From contig BSWB01000001.1 in the NCBI GenBank assembly GCA_033239125.1, positions 140,569,981 through 140,633,980 on the forward strand: a stretch of 64,000 bases of DNA. Reading direction: 5' to 3'. The notes under the pieces were generated by a model that made no database searches, was not told where the DNA came from, and worked only from the letters and a program-made list of their open reading frames with translations. How positions within the stretch are numbered: position 1 is the stretch's first letter; each line of letters starts with the position of its first letter. Positions 11,821 to 21,991 of the stretch are shown one piece after another. The position numbers and the translations under genes were made by a program. This stretch comes from Fagopyrum homotropicum. Lineage: Eukaryota > Streptophyta > Magnoliopsida > Caryophyllales > Polygonaceae.

Positions 11821-12200
11821 AGCTATGATGTACTGAGATTGAATTTTCAAGAGTGTTCATGTAATGGTAGTGAATAATGTATTATGCTAGAATTATCAAG
11901 AAAAATTTATGGATGACTGGTTCATATTAATGGTTTATGGATGATTGCTTCAAATGCATTTACTATATTGTTTCGATAAAGATTGTGTTGATCTATTTTC
12001 TGAACCAAAAGGTTACAGTTTGATTGTTATGTGATTCATTGGTTTGTTATGTGACAGGTTACTCGGATTTGAGTCAAAAATAGTTCGGTTTGATTGTTAT
12101 GTGAGTTAAAAGGGTTATGTTTGGTTTTTACTAGTTCAATTTGCATTTGGAGTAGTTTTTGAACATCTCAAAAATGAGATTATTTGAACCATAGCCATAA

Positions 12201-12525
12201 CTTGGGAATTTGCTGCAAGAAAACAAGGTATAGACACATAAATGAGTTAAAAGTAGCTTATTGGTGCAGGGATATAGAATCCAGCAAATATTGTACCAGA
12301 AAATCATGTAAACTGGTTCAATTTGCTGTAAGAAAACAAGGTAAACAGTACCCAAAAAAATCTTATAATCTGGTTCAATTTATTGCAAGAAAACAATGTA
12401 TATGAACATAATTACTTGGAAGTCCTTCCTGCTATATGAAGATAATAAGTTTAGAATAGTTTATTTCTTGGTTTATGAAAGTCTGTCTTCAATTTACTTG
12501 GGAACTTGCTGCAAGAAAAATATTG
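12201..12525 (+). repeat. Degenerate dispersed motif, four copies
   Basis: Variants of TTTGCTGCAAGAAAACAAGG occur near 12208, 12320, 12379 and 12504, usually preceded by GGTTCAA or TTGGGAA. Spacing is irregular, so this is an old degraded repeat rather than a clean tandem array. Confidence 0.6.
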
Positions 12526-13510
12526 TAAAGATATTCTAAACTTATTATTTCTTGGTTTAAGAAAACAAGGTATAGAATGATTTAGTGCAGAAGAGTTGTT
12601 GTTGGCTACTAAAATTGACCACTGTAGCATATTCATAGACAAGAAAAAACAATCTGGGAGGTAAGTTTATAATTTTTGTAGGGACAGATGCATCCCACCT
12701 CCATTACAAGAGTATACTCACTCATCTTTGCAATTAGTAGTCTTCAACAGCACAATAAAGTTGGACCCTTGGGTTTCAATGATAATAGCATCCATTTGAA
12801 CCTAGTTTGCTTGATATTGATTTATAACCCATATGGTTTTGCTTCTAAACAACCAGTACACTGTAACATTAACAACTTATGCTTGTTTCAATGGACTTAC
12901 TTGGGCGTTGTTTGGATTTACCTTTTGCTTTGCTTTTATGAAAGCAAAAAATAAGGAGACTACTCATTATATCACATATTACTAAAATGTTGTATGCTGT
13001 GACACAAAAAATATTTTTTAAAGCATGAAAAATATTTGCTGAGATGTGAAATTAATATAATAAATGATTTTCCAAGAAGAGTAAAAAAACAAGGTAAACA
13101 AAGGAAACAAAAATTACTAATATATAAATTGAATGCTCACAAAGGAAGTGATAGAGCCGCTTGTGTCAGCTTATGACCATAGTTTTGTGCATTTGGAAAC
13201 ATACTAATTCCAAAGCAGACATCAACCCTTATAACTGTCAGTATTATGATATCTTCTTTGTACTATGCTTATGTTGTTTGATTGTGAGTCAACAGCTTAT
13301 GCTTGTTTTCTATCGATTGGCATATAATAAGACTTTACTTGAACCACTTCCATAGTCTCACAGCAAACAACTTCAGTTTTCCTTGTTCTGAAAATATCAC
13401 AATACTTACCTATTCTCTTATCAGAAAACCCCTTTTCTTTTCAAGAAAGCAAAACGATTAGCACCAAGAAAATGAAGGCTTCGATGCTCTCATTCTTATG
13501 AAACATATAG

Positions 13511-13780
13511 GCCAAAACAGATCATTCTTATGAAATATATAGGCCAAAACAGAATAGTAGTGTGAAAATTAAAGTTGCAAGGCAAAAGAATTATCTAAAT
13601 GAAGAGCAAGTAATAAAACAGAATGGCTAAGTTTGAGAAGACAGTGCCAAAACAGATCATTCTTAGCAAACATATAGGCCAAAACAGAATGGTAGTGTGA
13701 AAATTAAAGCTGCAAGGCAGAAGAAATGTCTCAATGAAGAGCAAGTAATAAAACATAATGGCTAAGTCTGAGAAGATAGT
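13511..13780. repeat. 135-bp tandem duplication
   Basis: Two adjacent copies (13511-13645 and 13646-13780), each starting GCCAAAACAGATCATTCTTA; a third start follows at 13781 but diverges after about 20 bases. The copies differ at roughly ten positions. Confidence 0.85.
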
Positions 13781-14175
13781 GCCAAAACAGATCATTCTTT
13801 GGATTCATCCATAAGCTTAAAATATAAAGATTCTTCCATACATAAGTTGCACTATGCATCAAGATCACCAAAATACATGGTAAGAAGACCATGTCTGTTC
13901 GACTTGATTCATAAACAAAATAAAAATATAAAAGTACAGCATATAACATGTTCAAAGTGTTGTTGTAACAAAAACTGAGTATCCAATGTTCCTCCATGTG
14001 CACTAGTCAAAGTTTTGTTATAACCAAAAACACGGTATTCAATGCTCCTCCACATAAGTCCAATTCATGCTTCACTTTCCATAAAAGGTGCTGAACTTGA
14101 CAAATCTTGAGATTCACGATGAAGTGCCTATAAACAATAGCAATAAATTAATTCAAATGGAACGCAAATTGAACC

Positions 14176-16915
14176 CTACAAAAAAATTTTATAAAGCACC
14201 TGTGAAGGATTGATGTTTCCCATATGATGTTCAACCACATTTCCAAAGGCACTAGATTTGTGTAAGACCGATCCTCCTTCACCATATATAACTCCCATTC
14301 CTGTTGCAGCTAGTCTAATATCTCTTTCTCCTCTTCCTCTTCCTGTGCTTCTTCCTCTCTCTGTTCTTCTTCCTCTTGATGTGCTTCTTCCTCTCAAGGC
14401 AACACCTTCATCTACAACACACAAGAAGTAATTAAACTAGGTGAATGAGAGGGAAAAAATCTGTTTTATGTGTAAGATAAATCTTACCCGAAGGACCAAC
14501 AGAGTGAGCTTGTACATTCACTGGATGTTTCCTAGGTCTACCTCGAGGCCTTTTCTCATGGTGTGGCAAATTGTTATTGTTGTTTGGACACCTTCTCTTG
14601 TTGTGTTCGGTTGACTTACACATACTACAAGTCATTTGAACCCCATGCTTAGTAAGCTTTCCTTTTTTCTTTGGATCTTCGTGAGGGTCTTTCCTTCTAT
14701 TTTTCTTTGGGCGCCCAGGTAGTATTCTAACTGGGGGAGGGTCCAAAGAAAAGCTCACCTTGGGCCAAAACTTTTCACTCACACATGGATTTATATTTCC
14801 TTGATAAGCCTTCATGTAACGCTCCTTCTTATAGTAGTCGTCAACATAATCTTCTACCGTTTCTTTTTTAAATGACAAAGCAGCTACCCCGTGATGACAT
14901 GGTATGCCTGTTATATCCCATTTCCTACATGTGCAGCTTCTATCTTGAATATTTACCTTGAAGACATCTACAAATTCTCTCACTTGAAAAATGACATCTG
15001 TTGAAGGTTGGACTGAAAGTTCCCATGCTTTGACCTTCTCCTCCTCTAGTTTCAGTTTGATTCTAGGGCAAATAGCATTTCCTTCTTGGTTATCCATCAA
15101 TTTATTTTTGATTGTCATCCTTTCCATGAGCAGAGTTCTTATTGTATCAAGCATGTCAATGATGTGTTTTTCCCTTGCCTTTAGAATGTAACCATTGAAG
15201 GTCTCTGCCATGTTGCTCACGACTACATCACACTTGCTCACACCAGTAAAGAATGCCCGACAAAAAACCCTAGGATTTTGATGTAAAAAATCTTCTGCAG
15301 CTCTACCAGAAATCATCTTCAACTCTTCCACAGCCTCTTCAAAATCAGCTTCATTATAAGCTCTAACGGCCTTCCAAAAAAACATTTTCAGCTCATCTCC
15401 TTTATGCAACTTATTCCAATTTGCATATATATGTCTTGCACAGTTCTTGTGATGAGACCCAGGAAAAACAGAAGCAGAAGCAGCAAGTAATCCCTGTGCA
15501 CATAATATGTTGAGTTCTAATCAATTGGTTAGGAAATTAAATTTAGAATATAAGCAATACAATGGTTAGTGATTTCAAACCTTTTGTTGATCAGACATTA
15601 AGGTCAAATCTACTCCACCAAATCCATGTAGCTCAGTTTTTAACTTGTTTAAGAACCATTCCCAACTATCTCTATTCTCTGACTCTACTACAGCCCAACA
15701 AATTGGAAACATTTGGTTGTTTCCATCTCTCCCTACAGCTGCGAGTAATATACCACCCAAGAAAGTTCTAAGATGACATCCATCCAAGCAAATAAAGGGC
15801 CTACAACCAGCAATCAATCCATTTCTCAAGCCTTCAAAGCACACAAACATCCTATGAAATGTTGGAGGGCTAGATGGGATAGTAATGAGCTCGAATGTGC
15901 TACTTCCGTTTGATCTTCTTAATTCTTCAATGTACCTTCCAAGCTTGTTATAGTGTTGCTTGAGTGAACCATGCAACATTTTAAGTGCAGCTGTCTTTGT
16001 CTTGTATGCAATCCATCTTTGTATGATGACACCATACCTTTTTCTCACACTTTCCATCAAGTACTCAGCTGGCCAGTTGGGATTTACCTTAAAACGACCA
16101 AGGTATTGCTTAGCAAGCCATTTGGATGTAAGTTGACGATTTCTATGCATATCCCTCACACAAGAATGTTCACTTTTTACACTCTTTACAAGCAAACACC
16201 CCTCCTTATGGTGCCATGATGCATAAACTTTAAAGGGACAACCTTCTTTACAAATCACCCCTACCTTTGCTTTAAACCTGTCAGACACAACAAACGACAA
16301 GCTAAAACCATTGAAAATACCATATTTTCTGGTATGCTCCTTGAACAAGGTAATGTTTGGAAACCTTTGTCCAACTTTCCATGTAAATTCCTTGTAGTTA
16401 ACTTTGTCATCAACTGTCATTTTAATTCTCCTCCTCCTCTTCAGTTTAGCATCATCTTCTTCATCCTCAGACACAATATGGATGTCACCGTCAGAGTCTT
16501 CATATTCACTAAATTGAGACTCTTTTTCCTTCTCCAAATATTCTCTATGTTCTTGTACCCTTTGTCTTGCAGTATGCAATTCCTCATCAGAAGACTCAAT
16601 TTCATGTGCATTCATACCATAGTTGTTCATCCCTTCTTCTTCATCTTCTTCAGGCTCCTCTATGTACTCAATCAAAGCAAGGTTTCCATCATCCTCAATT
16701 ATGTCCGATGTAGCATCGTCACCATTATCACTCAATGGAAATTCAGATGGAGCATAATCAGAATCATCAGAAGATACATTCAAAGCACCCTCAGTCAAAA
16801 AATTATCCCAATTCATATTGTCATCATCACTGTAGGTGTCTTCCAACGCTCTTCTTTCATTCTCACGAGGATTATTCTCAGGGTCATTTTCAGCATCCTT
16901 GTCAATTTCTTTCAT
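14176..16915 (-). CDS. MULE transposase (MuDR family), three exons
   Basis: Exon 1 16915-15581, exon 2 15493-14488, exon 3 from 14411. Both introns have GT-AG borders and keep frame (phase 0 and phase 1). The product is about 850 residues: an acidic N-terminus; a MuDR-type DNA-binding segment around 178-255 with conserved Cys/His; the catalytic core with Asp in FICLDGCHL (near 375), Asp in LMSDQQ (near 440) and Glu in NMAETFNG (near 538); a SWIM finger CTCRKWDITGIPCHH (near 629); a knuckle CSMCKSTEHNKRRC (near 733); and an Arg/Gly-rich tail. The start at 16915 is preferred over the upstream Met at 16960, which lies in what looks like intron or leader. A last short intron near 14200 is possible, so the C-terminus is uncertain. 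Likely a nuclear transposase. Confidence 0.88.
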
Positions 16916-17118
16916 TCTACTTTCCTTAGAGACAAACACAAAATAAAAAATCAGAAGCAATAGTAAGAAGAGAGAAGAAAGATTCTAGTTGCTCTACTCT
17001 TTGCAAAACACGAGTTGATACATACCTGGCAAGAGTTGTGTCCTTAATCGTCTTTCACAGGGAAGTAATTTTGGGAGTTTAGTTTTCAAGGGATTTAGGG
17101 TTTAATCTAATGGATCGT

Positions 17119-17429
17119 TCGACCTTCTCTTGCTCCTGCAATCGATAGAACTTTTGTTTACAGGGAAGTGCTTTTCTTTTCTTTTTTTTAAATCATTATA
17201 ATTATATGGGGATAAGGTGGCAAAAATTATTTTTACACGTAGGACAAAATGATGACGGTTTAAAATCCGGTGTTCCACGTCAGCAAATCCACCGGAGTTT
17301 TGGCCGGAATTGATTCTGTATCAAAATTGGTTTATTATGCGATAGTATATACACGAGTTAGTAATTTTTAAAGTTCGGATTAATTTTGGTTCACAGTTGA
17401 TAGTTTGTATTAATTTTGGTCATTTTTCC
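17119..17429 (-). repeat. MULE right terminal inverted repeat
   Basis: Inverted match of 10872-11182. It lies about 200 bp upstream of the transposase start on the minus strand and so probably holds its promoter. Confidence 0.93.
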
Positions 17430-17565
17430 TATATATATATATATATATATATATATAGATACCTTTTATGTGATGTGTGTGTGCATGTATTATTAAGTAT
17501 TATATATATATATCTATACATATGGCCTATATAGAGCCTTATACGTTAGATGTGCATACCCCGCA
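17430..17565 (+). other. Outer element leader after the MULE, with TA repeat
   Basis: Continuation of the (TA)n microsatellite (17430-17455) and leader up to the gag ATG at 17566. No gene. Confidence 0.8.
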
Positions 17566-18840
17566 GATGGCTCGGACTAGAGCTACTGCTGCTGCAGGTA
17601 GAGGCAGAGGTAGACCACCTCTTCCTCCAGGAGGGAGGAGACAGGGACCAGTTCCCGCTGTAGATCCACCAGTGGTGGAGGAGGCTCATGTGGAGGTTGT
17701 TGAGAGCTTTGTTCCAATAACGAGGAGTGATGGATCTAGGAGAAATCAGTCACATCGCGCCCAGTCAGATGATTCAGATCATGTTTCTATGGGAGGACCT
17801 GAGTTTAGAGAGTATCTCAGGCAGTTTGAGGAGGCCATCTGAGCGGGTCGACGAGCCCCAGACCTACCAGGGCAAGAGGGATTATCTGAGGAATCCCATG
17901 GAGCTACTCAGGTGCCAGCTATGCCGGCACACGCTGCTGGGGTTGCTCGAGTTATGGAGGAGACTAGAGGGCCTCGACCAGATACATGGTTGAAGGCAGT
18001 CCACCAGCAGGGAGTACCACACTTCTCTGGGGAGATTGGCCTAGAGATTGAGGTGTGGATTGGGCATGTAGACTCAGCCTTGGAGTCTATTCGTTGCCCA
18101 GAGGACAGATGGATAGAGCTAGTACAGTCTCTATTCCGTGACCTGGCACATCATTGGTGGAGGACATATAGATCACGAGTTACCAGCTATGATCAGATGA
18201 GGACTCTACTGAGGGAGCAGTTCTGCCCTGCCTCATTGAGGAGGGAGAGGTTGCAAGATTTTGTGGAAGCAGGCTTTGAGGATGTACCCATTATAGATGA
18301 TATTCGTCGCTTCCAGACTGAGTTAACTTTGCTGGGTCCACAGCACCTTCTGAGGACCAGTACGCGTACCTATTCTCCCGACGTTTGAGGGAGAGCACAC
18401 GTTCATACATGGAGGGATTTTATTGTGACTCTTTGGCAGACTACCAGGATCGGGCCTCTACTTATGAGAGATAGGGCTAGCCAGAGGAGGACCTCTCAGA
18501 CCGGACGGTCTGAGAAGAGACATCGTACAACACCGACTGGTGCAGAAGCATCTGGATTCGGGTGAGGTCAGACTCAAGGCCGGTCGAGTGTTCCGGTGTC
18601 TACACAGACTAATGATAGAGGCCGGCAGTGTTACAACTGCGGGGCCTATGGGCATATGAGGGCTGATTGCCCTAGAGCACCACTGACTTACTTCTCGTGC
18701 GGGAAGCCAGGACATATAGCTACGTTTTGCCATCAGGGAAAGACGTCATCACAACAGGGTTCTTCCCCTGCAAGTACAACAAGAGGTGGACAGAGACCGC
18801 CTCAGCATCAAGGACAATAGAGGGTCCCACGGACACCTGC
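17566..18840 (+). pseudogene. Outer element gag
   Basis: Starts MARTRATAAAGRGRGR at 17566, a basic Gly/Arg N-terminus typical of chromovirus gag. A TGA ends the first frame at 17842. The capsid core continues in another frame (17912-18388: HFSGEIGLEIEVWIGHV, HHWWRTYRSRV), and a third stretch (18596-18820) holds the nucleocapsid. The first knuckle CYNCGAYGHMRADC is intact; the second reads YFSCGKPGHIATFC, with the first Cys replaced by Tyr. At least two frameshifts and two stops make it non-functional. Confidence 0.87.
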
Positions 18841-18931
18841 TACTCAAGGTTCAGCTCTTGGACCGAGTAGGGGTAGAGGTAGAGAGGCTGGTACTAGCGA
18901 TGCCCGAGGAGTTCGAGGCCGTGCTTTTCAG

Positions 18932-20042
18932 TTGAGGAGTGTTGAGGAGCCACTAACACCAGCTACTACAAGTACCATTTTATTATATGGTTTACCTGTT
19001 AGAGTTTTATTTGATACGGGTGCTACGCATTCATTTATTTCTGCTTCTTGTGTTGAGCGTTTGAGTTTATCTACCATAGAGGGGGCACCCTTTACTATAG
19101 GGTTACCTGATGGTAGTAGGGTCAGAGGTACCCAAGAGATACGTAGTTGTCCCCTACTTTTAGGGACTCGTGTACTACTTGTTGACTTCTTAGTCATGCC
19201 TTTGATGCATGAAGAAGTCATATTAGGTATGCATTGGATGCGTAGACACCGTGCGGTGTTAGATGTGGGTAAGAGAACTGTTACAGTCTCTACCGATTTA
19301 GGCCCGATAGAGGTCTTCCGGGGTTGGGACCTTGGGAAGACAAGATTTGTCATCAGTGTTGTACGAGCAGCTAGACTGATTGCACATGGATGTGATGCCT
19401 TTTGGTGCTACGCCATGAAGGATGGAGAGAGTCCAGCTATAGAGGATATACCGGTGGTCTGTGAGTTTACAGACATTTTCGCAAAGCCGTCTAGCTTGCC
19501 ACCTCAGAGGAGCGTAGATTTTGGTATTGACTTGGAGTCTGGCACGAGACCCATCTCGAAAGCACCATACCATATGGCACTTTTCGAGATGTTGGAGCTG
19601 AAGAAGCAACTAGAGGAGTTGGCTGAGAAGGGCTTCATACGCCCTAGCGTTTCACCATGGGGTGCACCGGTCCTCTTCGTGCGGAAGAAGGACAGATCGT
19701 TGAGACTGTGCATAGATTACAAAGAGCTGAACAAGGTAACCATCAAGAACAGGTACCCACTACCTCGTATTGATGATCTACTTGATCAGCTCCAGGGTGT
19801 GACAGTCTTCTCTAGGATCGACCTGCGTTCAGGATATCACCAACTGAGGATGAGAGAGGAGGATGTGCACAGGACGGCATTTCGTACCCGTTATGGACAC
19901 TACGAGTTTGTAGTGATGCCATTTGGGCTGACGAATACCCCAGTAGTATTCATGGAGTTGATGAACAACATCTTTATCGACTTCCTGGACTAGTTTGTGG
20001 TGGTCTTCATTGATGACATTTTGGTATACTCTCGTAGCAGAG
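18932..20042 (+). pseudogene. Outer element protease and N-terminal reverse transcriptase
   Basis: Protease motif VLFDTGATHSFIS is followed by RT fingers and palm: FVRKKDRSLRLCIDYKELN, RYPLPRIDDLLDQL, SRIDLRSGYHQLR, VMPFGLTNTP. A TAG at 19991-19993 replaces what is usually a Gln codon. The active-site motif FIDDILVYS lies just after it. The gene is interrupted at 20042/20048 by Athila-2 and resumes at 43254. Confidence 0.92.
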
Positions 20043-20047
20043 AGGAG
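20043..20047 (+). other. Target-site duplication, left copy (AGGAG)
   Basis: AGGAG immediately before TGTTAGCATG. The same five bases follow the 3' LTR at 43249-43253. Confidence 0.95.
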
Positions 20048-20349
20048 TGTTAGCATGAAATATTGTGATATTTTAGGCACGTTTTCTAAGTGTATTTGAT
20101 CCATATTGATAGTCATTGATTGAGCATTGATGCATTTGTGAGCTAGTTTATCTATAATGTCGATATAGAGATCTACACAAGCTTTATGTTGATTATAGGT
20201 GATTGAGCGCCATTTCCGAACGGAATTGAGCAAGGATGAAGTTGTTTGACATGTCCATGGATTGAGGACATTCTTAGGAGCAAAAGGAGTGTCAACTTGA
20301 AGAATGCACGAGGCTAGGGAAGAATCACGTTCTTGCCCTAAACCACACT

Positions 20350-20560
20350 CTAAAATACGGCCGTACTACTTTCCACGTTCAAGTCCACGGCCGTGGAACC
20401 ATAGCAAGTGAAGCGTGGTTCATTCCAGTAGCTTCTACGGCCGTGGAGAAGATGGTTCAAACCGTGTTGATTTCCACGCTCTAAATTACGGTCGTGGAAC
20501 CTTCCACGACCGTGATCTTGGCGATCTTTTTCGCCACACTTTAAGCCACGATCTTTTAAA
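20350..20560 (+). promoter_or_regulatory. Palindrome cluster upstream of the Athila-2 TATA box
   Basis: Within about 210 bp are one exact CCACGGCCGTGG (20385-20396) and near copies CTACGGCCGTGG, TTACGGTCGTGG and CCACGACCGTG, alternating with half-sites ACCGTG and CCACG. The cluster ends about 35 bp before the TATA box. The same arrangement occurs in Athila-1 (8620-8815) and in the 3' LTR (41795-42000). Position suggests an enhancer or chromatin target; no binding protein can be named. Confidence 0.65.
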
Positions 20561-20592
20561 AGATTGGGCCGGGCCGAAAGTTTATCTTACAC

Positions 20593-20600
20593 TATAAAAG
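20593..20600 (+). promoter_or_regulatory. TATA box of Athila-2 5' LTR
   Basis: TATAAAAG in CTTACACTATAAAAGGACGG. The equivalent in the 3' LTR is at 42037-42044. Confidence 0.75.
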
Positions 20601-21161
20601 GACGGACGAAGAGAGATTCCGTCACCTCTGCTTAGATGCACCTCGCTTTAGACCTCCGCTTAGAGATCTTGCAACCTTTGCTTAGATCCATCTTGCACTT
20701 GTGTTTGGGATTGCCCTAATTTCGCTTTTGGCGGAAGTGGTTTTGAAGGATTTTTGCGCAGCACTATTGTGATTTCCGGATTGACGGAAGATCGAAGATT
20801 TGGAAGATTGTTCGCAAGAAGATTTCTCCTCTTGTTTAGGTTTGATTTAGAAGACGGATTGACATCCCGTTCTTCCTTCTTATCTAAGATTTGTGTTTGT
20901 TTGTGTTATTCCGAATCTAGTGACGATTAGTGTTCTTGATTGTGACTTTGAGACTGATTTGAGAGTTATTGAAGGTTTTCGGAAGTTTTCATCTTTCAAT
21001 CTTTTAATTCTTGAATTTGATATCAATATGACTATTGTTGGCTAAAAACCCTTAACAATTCTAAGGTGAAGGGTTGATAGTTGTGGCTTAGATGATGATA
21101 GATCGATCGTAAACAGATTGAACCCTGAGAGTTAGAAAGAATCACCGACGAACCCTAAATT

Positions 21162-21215
21162 ACGGCCTGTTCTTGAGTCCACGACCGTGGAACCTCAAGA
21201 ACTAACCATGATTTC
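21162..21215 (+). other. Hairpin in the transcribed Athila-2 leader
   Basis: GTTCTTGAG (21169-21177) and CTCAAGAAC (21194-21202) are perfect inverted arms around TCCACGACCGTGG, itself nearly self-complementary, and ACGG/CCGT half-sites flank the whole. The 3' LTR copy is at 42605-42656, and related structures occur at 8030-8085 (Athila-1), 38638-38692 and 46594-46646 (Athila-3). Confidence 0.7.
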
Positions 21216-21810
21216 CCTTAAGTTTACGAACTTGCTTTTACTTTAATCCAAAGTTAAAGATTTGCTTTAACTTAGTCTTGGCTTGTCTTTTCTAGGTGGT
21301 AGTGAAGCCTCAACAACCTCTACCTCGATTGTGAGTGTCACAACCTTAATCGATTTAGTTAGTCTTGATCTTTGGATTACAAGTTTGGGTATTTGATATT
21401 AATTCTTGCCTTTAGAACCTTTCTATATTGAAGCCTCAACAACCTGTATAGAGAGTATCTTGTAGGTGAGTCATATAAGGTTTTTGGAACTTCACCGTAC
21501 GATTACCTTACATTAGCATACCTTTGCATATCTTAAACTCTGTCCTTATATCATTAGTATATCTTGAATCGATTGCCACAGCTGGATACTTGGATCTTTA
21601 GGATTGTTGTTTTCCCAATAATTTGCAAAGCTCTTACATTTACTTGCTTGATAATCTGCAATTGAATTTGTTCTCCCCAAATCCCTGTGTTCGATACTCT
21701 GGAATTCTTTCTTAACTACGTCGATCCGTACACTGCGGGTTCGCTTGCTTGATTCTAGTTTTATAAATTTAAAGCTTATTTGCACGCACGCTAAGTGGCG
21801 AACAAGTTTT

Positions 21811-21828
21811 TGGCGCCGTTGCCGGGGA
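21811..21828 (+). other. Athila-2 primer binding site (tRNA-Asp)
   Basis: TGGCGCCGTTGCCGGGGA, six bases after the LTR, complementary to the 3' end of plant tRNA-Asp as is usual in Athila elements. Confidence 0.92.
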
Positions 21829-21991
21829 TTTGGTCTAGGCCGAATTCGGTAGCCGGTTGTCAAGCTTGGGAGCTTGCTCTCGTTATTTGATATCTCTTTG
21901 AGTGCATGCGCAGGTCTAGGAACACCGAGGATCTCTTACCTCTTGATCAAGAGCTTGAGAGAACTTTAAGGCAAAAGCGTAAGGAAAAAAG

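Larger units (their letters stand above)
11821..14175. other. Non-coding middle region of the MULE
   Basis: AT-rich DNA between the two convergent MULE genes with no convincing gene. It holds a scattered degenerate motif (12201-12525) and a 135-bp tandem duplication (13511-13780), listed separately. Small open frames here look random. Confidence 0.7.
10872..17429 (-). mobile_element. Mutator-like DNA transposon (MULE) with long TIRs
   Basis: 6558 bp bounded by 311-bp terminal inverted repeats (10872-11182 and 17119-17429), both ending GGAAAAATGACCAAAATT. The flanking 9-mers are both TATATATAT (10863-10871, 17430-17438), as expected for a MULE target duplication, although in a TA repeat this is weak evidence. 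It carries a three-exon transposase gene on the minus strand and a separate two-exon GRF zinc-finger gene on the plus strand, with about 2.3 kb of non-coding DNA between them. The transposase frame has no obvious break, so the copy may be relatively young. Confidence 0.92.
20048..21804 (+). repeat. Athila-2 5' LTR
   Basis: 1757 bp from TGTTAGCATG to GGCGAACA. U3 contains a cluster of CCACGGCCGTGG variants (20350-20560) ending just upstream of the TATA box at 20593. The transcribed part contains a hairpin built on the same palindrome (21162-21215). No gene. Confidence 0.96.
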
